Notes under the pieces: generated by a model
The model's input: the letters and a program-made list of their open reading frames with translations, nothing else
Databases searched by the model: none
What the model was told of the DNA's origin: nothing
From: Lacrimispora amygdalina
GTDB lineage: Bacteria > Bacillota > Clostridia > Lachnospirales > Lachnospiraceae
Assembly (NCBI RefSeq): GCF_003432035.1
Contig: NZ_QOHO01000012.1
Span: 62,001-126,000, forward strand
DNA length: 64,000 nucleotides
Direction of reading: 5' to 3'
Program-made: the position numbers and the translations under genes
Shown: positions 35,273-44,718 of the stretch, in pieces
Position numbering within the stretch: the stretch's first letter is position 1
How the letters are laid out: each line of letters starts with the position of its first letter

Positions 35273-36547
35273 ATGAGAATTCAGCACAATATCGCAGCTT
35301 TAAACTCTTACAGACAGTTAGGAAGCAACAATGGTTCCGTATCTAAGAACCTTGAGAAATTATCTTCTGGTTACAGAATCAACCGCGCAGGTGATGACGC
35401 AGCTGGTCTTGCTATTTCTGAGAAGATGAGAGCACAGATCACAGGTCTTGAGACAGCTTCTAAGAACGCAAACGACGGTATTTCCTTAGTTCAGACCGCT
35501 GAAGGTGCTTTAACAGAAGTTCACTCCATGTTAAACCGTATGGTTGAGCTGGCTACACAGTCTGCAAACGGAACCTATCAGGATAATGTTGACCGTGAGA
35601 ACCTTAAGAAAGAGGTTGACTCTTTAAAGAGTGAAATTAACCGTATTTCTGAAGGTACAAACTTCAATGGAATCAACCTGTTAGATGGTAGCCTTGGTAA
35701 GACAACTGGAGCACCAAATACCATGGTTGCAACTGGAAGTACCATTGGAGCTACTGCTATAGTAACAAAGGCATCAGGTGCGTCTCTTTCTGTTAATGAT
35801 CCTGCAACCGCTGCTGTAAATGAATCTCAGACGGTTGGAATCACTGCTAACGCAGGCAAGATTACAGTAACAGTTACTAATAATGCTGATGGATCTTCCA
35901 AGACTTCAGTTATTGATTTGGCAGAAGTTACCACTCGTACGAATGGAGCAAATGCAGGACAGGCATTGGGTTCTGGTGCTAATGCTTTAAAAATAGGTGA
36001 AACAGCAAGCATCGATCTATCAAGTGTAGGTCTTGGTAGAATTGAGATTACAGGTGCTGGAGCAGGTGCAGATGCAGCATCTCTTGCAACTGGTTTAGCA
36101 AGTGCAATTTCAGGTCAAGGAACAGCACCTGTAGGATCAACTGTAGGTTCTGGTCTGGCATTGCAGATTGGGGATTCAGGTGAAGACTTTAATGCACTGA
36201 CAGTGAGCGTTGGTTCCATGAGTTCAAAAGCTCTTGGTCTTGATACCGTAGATGTCAGCACTCAGAGTGGTGCTAAAGCTGCTATTAAGACAATTAAAGA
36301 TGCAATTAATACAGTTTCTTCTACTCGTGGTGATTTAGGAGCTTTACAGAATCGTCTTGAGCATACAATTAACAACTTAGGTGTAACAACAGAGAACATG
36401 TCTGCAGCTGAGAGCCGTATTCGTGACGTAGATATGGCAAAAGAGATGATGAACTATACCAAGAATAACATTCTGGTTCAGTCTTCTCAGGCTATGTTGG
36501 CTCAGGCAAATCAGCTTCCTCAGGGTGTATTACAGTTATTAAAATAA
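35273..36547 (+). CDS. hag: Flagellin
   Basis: This secreted filament subunit (424 residues) has conserved terminal D0/D1 helices: MRIQHNIAALNSYRQLG, KLSSGYRINRAGDDAAGLAISEKMR and, at the end, AESRIRDVDMAKEMMNYTKNNILVQSSQAMLAQANQ. The middle (about 145-340) is a variable, Ser/Thr/Ala-rich surface domain, where glycans are usually attached. Length is somewhat above the shortest Firmicute flagellins. A sigma-D promoter and a structured leader precede it, and glycan genes lie on both sides. Confidence 0.96.
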   Translation: MRIQHNIAALNSYRQLGSNNGSVSKNLEKLSSGYRINRAGDDAAGLAISEKMRAQITGLETASKNANDGISLVQTAEGALTEVHSMLNRMVELATQSANGTYQDNVDRENLKKEVDSLKSEINRISEGTNFNGINLLDGSLGKTTGAPNTMVATGSTIGATAIVTKASGASLSVNDPATAAVNESQTVGITANAGKITVTVTNNADGSSKTSVIDLAEVTTRTNGANAGQALGSGANALKIGETASIDLSSVGLGRIEITGAGAGADAASLATGLASAISGQGTAPVGSTVGSGLALQIGDSGEDFNALTVSVGSMSSKALGLDTVDVSTQSGAKAAIKTIKDAINTVSSTRGDLGALQNRLEHTINNLGVTTENMSAAESRIRDVDMAKEMMNYTKNNILVQSSQAMLAQANQLPQGVLQLLK

Positions 36548-36579
36548 TATAATTTTCTAACTTATTTAAAACTAATTGT

Positions 36580-36608
36580 CCCTCGAAAAGCATAGATCTT
36601 TTCGGGGG
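36580..36608 (+). terminator. Weak terminator-like hairpin after hag
   Basis: CCCTCGAAAAG (36580-36590) pairs, with one G-T, with CTTTTCGGGGG (36598-36608). The tail ATATTCT is U-poor, so partial read-through into the glycosyltransferase gene is possible. Confidence 0.5.
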
Positions 36609-36638
36609 ATATTCTATAGAATTAGTGAGGTAACTGAT

Positions 36639-37961
36639 ATGTTACATTCTGTACGATTGTCTCAATGTATGATTGTCAAAAATGAGGAAAAAAACATCAG
36701 GAAAGCTTTGGAGTGGGGGAAAGGTACTGTTTTTGAACAGATTGTTGTTGATACAGGTTCAGATGACCGTACTGTTGAGATTGCCAAAGAGATGGGAGCG
36801 AAAGTTTTTCATTTTCCATGGATTGATGATTTTTCAGCAGCAAAGAATTTTGCAATCAGTAAAGCTAAAGGCTCTTGGATTGTATTTTTGGATGCAGATG
36901 AGTATTATTCAGCGGAAAGTACTACAAAGTTAATTCCCATCCTGGAGCAAATAGAAAATGGTATCTATGAAGCCAAAAGACCTCATGCAGTGAGGAGTTC
37001 ATTGTTGAATTTGGATGATAAGGGACAGGTTTTTTCAACTGGGATACAAGACAGAATATTTTGCAATATGCCTACATTGCGTTATCAGAATCGAATACAT
37101 GAATCGTTATATATTTCAGATGGTAGTGAAATGCTTGTCGTAGACGCATCAAGAGAGCTGATTATTTACCATACTGGTTATACAAAACAAATTTATCAAG
37201 AAACCGGCAAACTAGAACGAAATGTTCGAATGCTTCGAAGCGAAGTAGCGGAGCACTCTGATGATTATAATGCATGGTCTTATTTAGGGGATTCTCTGTT
37301 TGCGATGGAATCTTATGACGAAGCAGAAGAGGCTTATTTACATGTAATAGCCAATGGGGACAGAGTCCTTTCGGAGGGAAGAAAGGAAGCAGTATTCTGC
37401 AATTATTTTAAGTTGAAATATCTAAATGATTCGGGGATAGAAGAAGAACTTTGTGATATTTATGAGAAAGCAAAAGCCATTGGGTGTACATCTCCGGATT
37501 TGGAATGTTGGTTTGGTTACTGGTACTATAAAAAAGAGGATAAAAAGAAAGCTGTTTTATATTTTGAAAGAGCACTGCAATTACTTGATCAATACCATGG
37601 AACTAGTTTTTTAGATATATCTGGTGCATTAATTGAAATATACCAAATTCTGTTTTATATATATAGGGAATTTGGACAGGTTTCTGAAATGATAAGGTAT
37701 GGTGTATTGGCGCTAAGGATGGATTTGTACTTAATGCCGATACTTAAAGATATTATTTGTCTTTTAAAGACTGAAAAGGGAGAAATCCTTACTGGAGAGT
37801 CAACTTTTAATTTTCTTTTAAAATTATATAATCCAACTTCGCTGAAAAATAAGTTGTTTTTGTTGAAAGCAGCGGAATTAGCAGATTTTTCTGCATTGGA
37901 AAGACGGATTTATGGATTGTTCTCAGTAGAAGAAAAAAGTATACTGGATAATAGTCAATAG
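36639..37961 (+). CDS. GT2 glycosyltransferase with TPR-like region (SunS-like)
   Basis: The protein (440 residues) opens with a GT2 domain (1-230): LSQCMIVKNEEKNIRKAL, VVDTGSDDRTVEIAKEMGAKVFHFPW and the metal site FLDADEYY (about 83-90). Helical TPR-like repeats fill 215-430 (AWSYLGDSLFAMESYDEAEEAYL). It resembles peptide/protein S- or O-glycosyltransferases of the SunS type, so protein glycosylation is likely. The start at 36639 follows GTGAGGT; the frame extends to 36576 through the hag terminator and is not family-like. It is directly downstream of hag, and flagellin is the obvious acceptor. Confidence 0.82.
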   Translation: MLHSVRLSQCMIVKNEEKNIRKALEWGKGTVFEQIVVDTGSDDRTVEIAKEMGAKVFHFPWIDDFSAAKNFAISKAKGSWIVFLDADEYYSAESTTKLIPILEQIENGIYEAKRPHAVRSSLLNLDDKGQVFSTGIQDRIFCNMPTLRYQNRIHESLYISDGSEMLVVDASRELIIYHTGYTKQIYQETGKLERNVRMLRSEVAEHSDDYNAWSYLGDSLFAMESYDEAEEAYLHVIANGDRVLSEGRKEAVFCNYFKLKYLNDSGIEEELCDIYEKAKAIGCTSPDLECWFGYWYYKKEDKKKAVLYFERALQLLDQYHGTSFLDISGALIEIYQILFYIYREFGQVSEMIRYGVLALRMDLYLMPILKDIICLLKTEKGEILTGESTFNFLLKLYNPTSLKNKLFLLKAAELADFSALERRIYGLFSVEEKSILDNSQ

Positions 37962-38163
37962 GAAAGAGCCTTTGGTTTTTAAGGTGATGAATATTAAGAA
38001 AATATCAATATATGTCGAAATATATTTTGCAATAAAGGATAAGGTCGACGTAGAAAGTGTTTTTATGTACATATGGGATTGGGTTTGTTATAAAAATTTA
38101 ATGATGATGATAAATTAGTTCATTGTAAATAAATGGCAATTTGCCATGGGAGGTGTGGCGAGA

Positions 38164-39090
38164 TTGAAGATTTCCGTGATTATGCTTACATATAACCGGG
38201 GAAAGTTGGTTAGCAGAGCTATAGAGAGTATATTAAATCAGACCTTTCGTGATTTTGAGTTTATAATTGTCGATAATGGCTCTACGGATCTAAGCGGTGT
38301 AATAGCTGATTCATATGCTGCCAAAGACAGCCGTATTCGAGTCATTCATAGGGAACGTGGTAATATTGGTTCCGGACGCAATACGGGCCTCGATATTGCA
38401 AATGGTGAATGGATTGCTTTTGTTGACGATGATGATTGGTGTGAGCCAGATTTCCTTGAATTTCTGATAGATTTGGCCATGGAAAATAATGCTGATATAG
38501 CAATTTGCGGGGCAGAAAAGGAGGAAAATGGTCGACATTCACTTATTGGCATTGAGGAAAAGGTTGTGCTTAATGCTGAAGAGGCAATAATTGAATTAAT
38601 GTGGCGTAAACGTTTTAATAACGGATTTCCTACAAAGCTGTTTAAAAGTTCCCTGCTATCAGAACTTCGTTTTCCAGAAACCGGGCTTTATGATGATATT
38701 CACTTAATGTATAAGGCGATAGCAGCTGCAAATTCTATAGTTTCATATGGAATAGTAAAATATCATGTTTATCGTCATGAGGGAAATAATTCTGCTGCAA
38801 CTTCACAAGACAGAATGATTACTTCACAGTACCTTTGTGATTACCGCGCAGCTTATCGTGAACGGACAATTTGGCTCTGTGAACGATTCCCGTCTAACAC
38901 TTATTATTGGTGTTATTTTGAATGGTCATTTATGATCTCTATGGTGAATAAAATCATTAAAAATGACCTTACGGGTTGTACAATTCACCTTAACGAAATG
39001 CAACAGGAGCTTTCGAGACATCGTGAAAAATTTATAAATGCGCCATGGATACTTGAATATGAAAGAGAGTGGGTATGCAAATATGCGTAA
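38164..39090 (+). CDS. GT2 glycosyltransferase
   Basis: The protein (308 residues) is a classic GT-A family 2 enzyme: KISVIMLTYNRGKLVSRAIESIL, FIIVDNGSTD, NIGSGRNTGLDIANGEW and the metal site FVDDDDWCEPDF (about 88-99). The acceptor-side region (200-308) is unrecognised. The start is uncertain: TTG at 38164 is ten bases after GGAGG and gives the family-typical opening, whereas the ATG at 38146 precedes that ribosome site. It begins a run of tightly packed genes up to 43362. Base composition here is clearly more AT-rich than in the flanks. Confidence 0.82.
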   Translation: MKISVIMLTYNRGKLVSRAIESILNQTFRDFEFIIVDNGSTDLSGVIADSYAAKDSRIRVIHRERGNIGSGRNTGLDIANGEWIAFVDDDDWCEPDFLEFLIDLAMENNADIAICGAEKEENGRHSLIGIEEKVVLNAEEAIIELMWRKRFNNGFPTKLFKSSLLSELRFPETGLYDDIHLMYKAIAAANSIVSYGIVKYHVYRHEGNNSAATSQDRMITSQYLCDYRAAYRERTIWLCERFPSNTYYWCYFEWSFMISMVNKIIKNDLTGCTIHLNEMQQELSRHREKFINAPWILEYEREWVCKYA

Positions 39091-39904
39091 ACTCGCAGAA
39101 CAACTGATACAAAAGGCAAACGGTAGAAAAATCGTTGTAATTGGTGCAGGGACATTTACTTCTGTTAATATGCGTTTGTTAATAGAACTTGGAATTGAAA
39201 TAAGCTTTTTTGTTGATGCAGATTACAGTAATCGGAAATTTTTTGAATATCAGACTGGTTTTAAGGTAATGCCGTATTGTTCGATTAATCGTGATGAGCA
39301 TTATGCTTTTATATTTCAGATAACCGATAGTGTAGTGAGTTCAATAATTTCTGAGTTAAAAGAAATTGGATATAAAGAACAGGATTATTCCTCATGGACG
39401 GAACTCTCTAATCGTAATTTAGTATATAAAAATATGACTATTGGTAAAAGGGTAAGTTCGTACGATGCTATTTTGGGCTGGAGTTCATTGGTAAACTCTA
39501 TTGGGCATTATTCATCAATAAATCGCACTGTTCAAGTCGTAGCTGACCATAATATACAACATCTTACAATTTCTTCCTGCATGAGTGCTGCTCCTCCTGC
39601 AATGACACACAGCTTAACAATAGGAAATGATGTCTGGATAGGCGCAAATGTGATTATTAACGCTTCACGAGTAAAAAGCATTGGTAATGGAGCTATCATT
39701 GGTTCTGGAGCAGTTGTGCTTGAAGATGTTCCAGCTTATGCAGTTGTAGCAGGAGTACCGGGAAAAGTAAAGAAGTATCGTTTTAGCAAACCCCAAATCG
39801 ATATACTCCAACGAGTGAGATGGTGGGACTGGGATGAACTTACGTTAAAAGCAAACTCAGACTGTTTTACTGATATCAATATATTTTTTGAAAGATTTTG
39901 TTAG
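39083..39904 (+). CDS. PglD-like sugar O/N-acetyltransferase (Rossmann N-terminus plus left-handed beta-helix)
   Basis: The protein (273 residues) has an N-terminal nucleotide/sugar-binding Rossmann-like part (about 12-110; KIVVIGAGTFTSVNMRLLIELG). A hexapeptide-repeat acetyltransferase domain follows (about 130-255; IGNDVWIGANVIINASRVKSIGNGAIIGSGAVV, VVAGVPGKVKKYRF, RVRWWDWDE). It would acetylate a sugar nucleotide or glycan with acetyl-CoA. The catalytic His is probably in ADHNIQHLT. Its start overlaps the previous stop by eight bases (ATGCGTAA), so translation is coupled. The helix part resembles the acyltransferase at 16115. Confidence 0.8.
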   Translation: MRKLAEQLIQKANGRKIVVIGAGTFTSVNMRLLIELGIEISFFVDADYSNRKFFEYQTGFKVMPYCSINRDEHYAFIFQITDSVVSSIISELKEIGYKEQDYSSWTELSNRNLVYKNMTIGKRVSSYDAILGWSSLVNSIGHYSSINRTVQVVADHNIQHLTISSCMSAAPPAMTHSLTIGNDVWIGANVIINASRVKSIGNGAIIGSGAVVLEDVPAYAVVAGVPGKVKKYRFSKPQIDILQRVRWWDWDELTLKANSDCFTDINIFFERFC

Positions 39905-39954
39905 CTGACTAACAAGTTCAGTTGGTTGAAGCGTGAAATGGAGGATTATTTATA

Positions 39955-40989
39955 ATGGCACAAATCAGTAACATTTATCATAAGAAGCGGGTTCAGCTTT
40001 GGACCGTAATACCACTGGACACTCCATTTGTAATTGAAGTGGAACCTGTAAGTTATTGCAATATTAAATGTAAGTACTGCCTGCATTCGCTTCCAAAGAA
40101 AGAAATATTAGACAGTGGTCATAAGTTTGAGTATATGAGCGATGAATTATTTGATCTCATGTTAAAACAAATTAATGAGTTCCCCAATCGGATAAAACAA
40201 ATTGGGTTTGCTGGGATGGGAGAACCATTATTACATAAAAAACTGCCTTTTATGATTGAAAAGTTAAAAAAGTATGCGGGTATTCAAAGAATAACAATAA
40301 CAACAAATGGTATTGCGTTGTCTCATCAACTTACAGATGATTTAATAAACGCGGGATTAGACCATATTAAGATTTCAGTCAACGGAATTTCAGAAGAGGA
40401 TTTTAGAAAAAATTGTGCAGCGGAAGTTGATTTTGATAAGTATCTTGAACAAATTGAATATTTTTACCATCACAAAGGCGGAGCCGAAATCGCCTGTAAA
40501 ACTATGGATACTTGTATTGGTGAAGATGAAAATGTTTTTTATGAAATGTTTAAAAATATTTGTGATACTATGAGTATTGAAAAAACAATCAAGGTTTTTC
40601 ATGAAGTTTCATACGACAATATGATAAGTGATGATAATAAAGTGTTAAGTCGATATGATATGCGGAATGAAGAGGTGAGAGTTTGCGCTTCACCATTTTT
40701 TAGATTCGCAGTGAAGGCAGATGGTCAGGTATCTGCATGCAGGTTATATAATGGTTTGACTTTTCCTGACTTTAATATTAAAAACAGGAGTCTTTTCGAT
40801 ATATGGAATAGTGAGGAACGTCACAATATGCTGTTAGGTGTGTTAAAAGAAAAAACCGATGGGTTAAATTCCTATTGCAAAGACTGCACATTAAAAGATG
40901 ATTTTGCTTTTGAATCGGATTTGTTAGACGATCATGCAGAAGAATTATATAATAAATTAATTCGCGCGTGGGAGGAGAGAAATTTATGA
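39955..40989 (+). CDS. Radical SAM/SPASM-domain enzyme of the glycan island
   Basis: The protein (344 residues) shows the radical SAM C-x3-C-x2-C motif in EPVSYCNIKCKYCLHS (about residues 31-42), a glycine-rich GFAGMGEPLLHKKL, and TITTNGIAL. The C-terminal SPASM-like segment carries extra cysteines (RVCASPFFRF, VSACRLYNG, YCKDCTL) for a second Fe-S cluster. Relatives modify sugars (epimerisation, deoxygenation) or peptides. In this context, modification of a nucleotide-sugar or glycan is the best guess. GGAGGATT precedes the ATG. It overlaps the pyruvyl transferase by four bases. Confidence 0.8.
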   Translation: MAQISNIYHKKRVQLWTVIPLDTPFVIEVEPVSYCNIKCKYCLHSLPKKEILDSGHKFEYMSDELFDLMLKQINEFPNRIKQIGFAGMGEPLLHKKLPFMIEKLKKYAGIQRITITTNGIALSHQLTDDLINAGLDHIKISVNGISEEDFRKNCAAEVDFDKYLEQIEYFYHHKGGAEIACKTMDTCIGEDENVFYEMFKNICDTMSIEKTIKVFHEVSYDNMISDDNKVLSRYDMRNEEVRVCASPFFRFAVKADGQVSACRLYNGLTFPDFNIKNRSLFDIWNSEERHNMLLGVLKEKTDGLNSYCKDCTLKDDFAFESDLLDDHAEELYNKLIRAWEERNL

Positions 40990-42104
40990 AACAAAGATTC
41001 CTCATATATGGTCATGGAGGTTGTTATAACCATGGTGGAGAAGCATTAGCGCTGTGCGGAATAGAGGTTTTGCGCGAACGTTTTCCAGATTGTCACATTA
41101 TAGTTTCTTCACATAATCCGGATCAAGACCATGAATTCCATCTGCCTGCTGATGAAGTAGTAGGGCGTGATGAGACTTATTTGTCTTCTGAAATCAGTTC
41201 TAAATATTCGATTGAGAATAATGACAAAATATATAAGTCAACAATAGATCGAATAACTTCAGATACAATTTGTATTCATCTTGGTGGTGATAATTATTGC
41301 TATTCTAATTGGATGAGATACGCCAATATTCACTATAGGGCTATTGAAAAAGGTGCTAAAAGTATATTATGGAGTTGTTCAGTAGATCCGGATAAAATAG
41401 ATAAGGATATGCTTGAAGCATTAAGAACGCATCATTTAATTACTGCAAGAGAAGATGTAACTTATAAAGCATTAATAGAACGTGGAATAAAACAAGTCGT
41501 AAAAGTATCCGACATCGCGTTTCGGCTTGCGCCGAGTGCAGTTCCATTTGAACTTGACAATTATGTCAGTATAACATTTGGTCCGCTTGCTGCAAAAAAA
41601 GAAAAGGTTAGTGGAATAGCTTTACACTGTTTTCAGAATTTAGTGGATTACATACTTGCTGAAACGGACCTGAATATAGCTTTAGTACCCCACGTTATTT
41701 GTAAAACAGATAGTGATATTGAAATGATGTCACAGATTAATACACATAATTCACCACGTATTCGCCTTATATCTGAACGTTATTCAGCATCGCAGTTAAA
41801 ATACATTATCGGTGGTGCGAGATTTTCTGTTACACTTCGGACTCACGCGTCCATTGCCGCATATTCATCCTATGTTCCAACGTTAGTAATAGGTTATTCT
41901 GTTAAATCTAAGGGGATAGCCAAAGATTTAGATTTATCGGAATACGTACTACCAGTTAAAGAATTACGAAGGGATTTTGATATAGTAAATGCTTTTAAAA
42001 AACTTGTTGATGATGAAAATGTCATAAAAAATAAGTTACTTCAAAATATTCCACAATACGTAAAAAACTCAATTACAGAAGAATCGTTTGATTTTAATAG
42101 TTAG
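40986..42104 (+). CDS. Polysaccharide pyruvyl transferase family protein
   Basis: The protein (372 residues) matches the pyruvyl transferase family: MKQRFLIYGHGGCYNHGGEALALCGI at the start, HLGGDNYCYSNWMRYANIH, and late ISERYSASQLKYIIGGARFSVTLRTHASIAAYS. CsaB/WcaK-type members attach a pyruvate ketal from PEP to cell-surface sugars, adding negative charge. The ATG overlaps the previous stop (ATGA), and GGGAGGAG precedes it. Amid glycosyltransferases it probably caps the same glycan. The catalytic His is likely the one in LRTHAS. Confidence 0.82.
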   Translation: MKQRFLIYGHGGCYNHGGEALALCGIEVLRERFPDCHIIVSSHNPDQDHEFHLPADEVVGRDETYLSSEISSKYSIENNDKIYKSTIDRITSDTICIHLGGDNYCYSNWMRYANIHYRAIEKGAKSILWSCSVDPDKIDKDMLEALRTHHLITAREDVTYKALIERGIKQVVKVSDIAFRLAPSAVPFELDNYVSITFGPLAAKKEKVSGIALHCFQNLVDYILAETDLNIALVPHVICKTDSDIEMMSQINTHNSPRIRLISERYSASQLKYIIGGARFSVTLRTHASIAAYSSYVPTLVIGYSVKSKGIAKDLDLSEYVLPVKELRRDFDIVNAFKKLVDDENVIKNKLLQNIPQYVKNSITEESFDFNS

Positions 42105-42114
42105 GTAGGAGATA

Positions 42115-43362
42115 ATGAGCCGTATTTACATTCAAACAATCGCATATAACGCACAATCAACAATTCACCGTTGTGTAAAAAGTATATTGAATCAGACTTA
42201 CAGAGGGGATATAACCTGGGATATATTAGACAATGGTAGCAATGATGACACATTACAGATCCTGCTTAAGTATGCGGAACAAAATCCTCAGTTGAATATA
42301 TATCATATTGATAAGAATTGCAGTCCTAACGATGATAAAGAACATGCTATTTGGGATAGATTTTACCGAAGAACCGGACTTGACATTTGCGATGATAATT
42401 ATTTTTGTTTATTAGATAGTGATGATGAGTATAAATGTGACTTTATTGAAAAAGCACTTTATTTTATGAACGAAAATAGTCTGGATATAGTTGCGGTTGG
42501 AAGTGATTTTATAAACTCAAAAACGAATACTATTGGGGGGATTAGAAAAATCCAACAGAATTTAGTTTTATCAGATGCAAAAGCATATAGTGAATATTTT
42601 TCGGAGTATCATCAGTTCTTCCGGACGGTTTGGGGAAAGTTATATAAGATGTCTCTTTTAAAAGATTATTTACGAAACGATATGTTAAGTTACGGTAATG
42701 ATACATGGTTTGCTTTTTACACTATGGCTCAAGCTGAACGCGTTGGAATCCTTGCCGAATCTTTGCATAAATACTATATTTCACCTAAATCTGTATCATA
42801 TAAATGGGACTCAAAACGCATAGATTCTGATGTTATCCTTCATAAAATGGCAAATGATTTTCTAATGAATAGATGTGGAATTGTTACATCTCATAATGAA
42901 GAATTTTTGTTATTGGTTTATATGAATGCAATTAAGGATACGCTGAATGTGTTATTGAATTCAGATGTTTCAGATGAGGAGAAACTCGTTAATGTTCTTA
43001 ATATCTTTTCACATCAATACACAAAGCAACTTGCAGCTCGCAATCAGCTCGGGGCATTGTGCGGTAGTATTTCTTTATTTACCGGACAGCGTAAAGACTT
43101 ATTTAAGATTGTTATGGATTGGTTACTTGCACGTGAAGAAGTGCAGGATGAGCAAATGGAGCACTTTTGTCAGGTTGGCGAATTTATATGTGCTGTGGTG
43201 GAGAATGCGAGTGGTTGGGTGTTTTTCAACAAAATATTAATAGAATATCTAATTGACATGGGGCGTGTAGACGATGCGAAAATTAAATTGTTCGATATTC
43301 TGGAATTGATACCCGATGACAATGAACTTTTATCTATGAAAGAAAAATTAGAGTCTAATTAA
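42115..43362 (+). CDS. GT2 glycosyltransferase with helical C-terminal region
   Basis: The protein (415 residues) has a GT2 domain (1-235): YIQTIAYNAQSTIHRCVKSILNQTYRG, WDILDNGSNDDT and the metal site LLDSDDEYKCDF (about 100-111), intact. Residues 240-415 are helical, with LLAREEVQDEQMEHFCQVGEF. That half is shared with the N-terminal half of the 799-residue protein at 44719, so the two are paralogues. It ends the tightly packed run; an IS66 remnant begins four bases after its stop. Confidence 0.82.
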   Translation: MSRIYIQTIAYNAQSTIHRCVKSILNQTYRGDITWDILDNGSNDDTLQILLKYAEQNPQLNIYHIDKNCSPNDDKEHAIWDRFYRRTGLDICDDNYFCLLDSDDEYKCDFIEKALYFMNENSLDIVAVGSDFINSKTNTIGGIRKIQQNLVLSDAKAYSEYFSEYHQFFRTVWGKLYKMSLLKDYLRNDMLSYGNDTWFAFYTMAQAERVGILAESLHKYYISPKSVSYKWDSKRIDSDVILHKMANDFLMNRCGIVTSHNEEFLLLVYMNAIKDTLNVLLNSDVSDEEKLVNVLNIFSHQYTKQLAARNQLGALCGSISLFTGQRKDLFKIVMDWLLAREEVQDEQMEHFCQVGEFICAVVENASGWVFFNKILIEYLIDMGRVDDAKIKLFDILELIPDDNELLSMKEKLESN

Positions 43363-43369
43363 GATGTAA

Positions 43370-43621
43370 GTGCTTCAAAAGATGGCGTCATTCCATATGC
43401 ATTTTAAAAATGGTATTCTTCCACAATATGATTATCAACTGGTGTTACTGGAAGATACATTTGTTGAAGTCCTGGTCAATGATCCGTCAAAAGAAAAGAA
43501 AACTGGTGCAGCCAGCCGCGAAATAATCGTCAATTGGAAGGACTTTTCAATTTTTGTAAATGACGCACAACACATTCCATTCTTGGCAGAACTGATGCAA
43601 AAGCTGGTGAGAGAATGCTGA
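43370..43621 (+). pseudogene. IS66 accessory protein TnpA remnant
   Basis: This is an 83-residue frame whose last part (REIIVNWKDFSIFVNDAQHIPFLAELMQKLVREC in outline) has the pattern of the TnpA C terminus of IS66 elements: a short beta segment, then a helix of the LLAELI-x-x-L kind. The DNA-binding N-terminal part found in full TnpA is missing. The stop overlaps the TnpB start as in intact elements. It is probably not functional. Confidence 0.5.
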
Positions 43622-43936
43622 ATCGTTTTACTGCTGTGCGGGCATATCTATCTTGCGATTGGAGCTACCGACTTTCATAAACAGATCAGCCGGAATGCGC
43701 GTAAGTGCAGGGAAGTTGTCCGCGATGAGGTTATCATAAGAATCTTGGGATATGGGATTGAAAAATTAGTGGATAAGGTTATCATAAGCATGTATGCAGT
43801 TGAGCAAATGCGTGAGAGTGCAGGAAGAATGTATAAGTATGTATGTGTGTTTATGGCAGGAATCCAAACTTTGGTCGGGGCGGGTCCTGCCATCGCTGTT
43901 TTCTGGTATCAGGGGTATAATACCACAGGGAAGTAG
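43615..43936 (+). pseudogene. IS66 TnpB/TnpC remnant, frameshifted
   Basis: ATG 43615 gives MLNRFTAVRAYLS, the TnpB opening, then a stop. A shift to another frame at about 43650 continues LAIGATDFHKQIS, which matches the TnpB core (GxTDLRKxIDG). The same frame runs to 43936 with segments resembling a TnpC part (ESAGRMYKYVCVFMAG; PAIAVFWYQ). The TnpC match is weak. A short direct repeat GGTTATCATAAG (about 43731 and 43780) lies inside. Confidence 0.5.
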
Positions 43937-44123
43937 GATAAAACAATCTGCTGTGAAATACATCAGATAATCCCATTTTTATTTGACTGAAAGATTTAAA
44001 ATCAGAGGTGAGAATTTGCTTTGTTTACACAAAGGGAATCCATACGCAGATAAATTTAAGCATCATATGCCATTAAGGGATGCGCCCCCCGGCTTTTTCC
44101 GATGTGTTGATTAAATTCGTGAT

Positions 44124-44460
44124 TTACTGACACTTTTTAGCACCAGTACTATGCTGATGAACTTTTACAGAGGTAGAGTCTATACTCAGATTTTTATATT
44201 CAGCATCTTCATTTAGAGACTGAAAAATCTTCAATAATGTTCCATCATCACGCCATTTGCAAAAACGGCTATATACCGTTTTCCATGAGCCAAAGCGCTC
44301 TGGGAGGTCACGCCAGGCAGGGCCACTTCTTGCAAGCTATAGAATTGTATTAAACATAAGGTGATTATCTAATAGGAGGACGCCCTGTCTTTGCAGCTGG
44401 AAATAAATTTTGAATTTGTATCCATTGTTCTTCTGATATTTCAAAACGCTTTTGTGCCAT
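44124..44460 (-). pseudogene. IS5-family transposase remnant (N-terminal part, frameshifted)
   Basis: On the minus strand the ATG at 44460 gives MAQKRFEISEEQWIQIQNLFPA, then GRPPI and a frameshift. It continues with WRDLPERFGSWKTVYSRFCKWRDDG, SLNEDAEYKNLSIDSTSVKVHQHS and GAKKCQ before a stop. This is the start of an IS5 (IS427-like) DDE transposase. Only the first catalytic Asp region (IDSTSV) remains; the rest is gone. It is inactive debris inserted within the glycan island. Confidence 0.8.
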
Positions 44461-44718
44461 ATTAAAAATATCTAAGTTTTTTCTTTATATTTTAACTAAA
44501 ACTTGATCTTTGTTCAATTTATAGTTTTCAGATACGCCCTAGGCGAAAACTTGTCGAATTTGATATTAATGATATTACTGCGTTTTACTTCAAACATTGT
44601 AGACTGGTAAAGAATTTAAATATCTTATACCCAATTTTTTATTTAAGTTTGAAGGTTCATGCTGAGTCATAATAAGTATATCAGTTAGAAATAGCCTTTC
44701 TAGAAAGAGGAAAATGAA

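Larger units (their letters stand above)
43366..43936 (+). mobile_element. Decayed IS66-family insertion sequence
   Basis: The stretch starts with an IS66-end-like sequence GTAAGTGCTTCAAAAGATGG. It then holds a TnpA-like frame ending REC, an overlapping TnpB start (ATGCTGA, the usual IS66 coupling) and a TnpB-TnpC remnant. Several hundred codons of TnpC are missing, so it is inactive. The region from here to 44718 (about 1.1 kb without an intact gene) otherwise holds only the IS5 remnant at 44124-44460. Confidence 0.65.
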
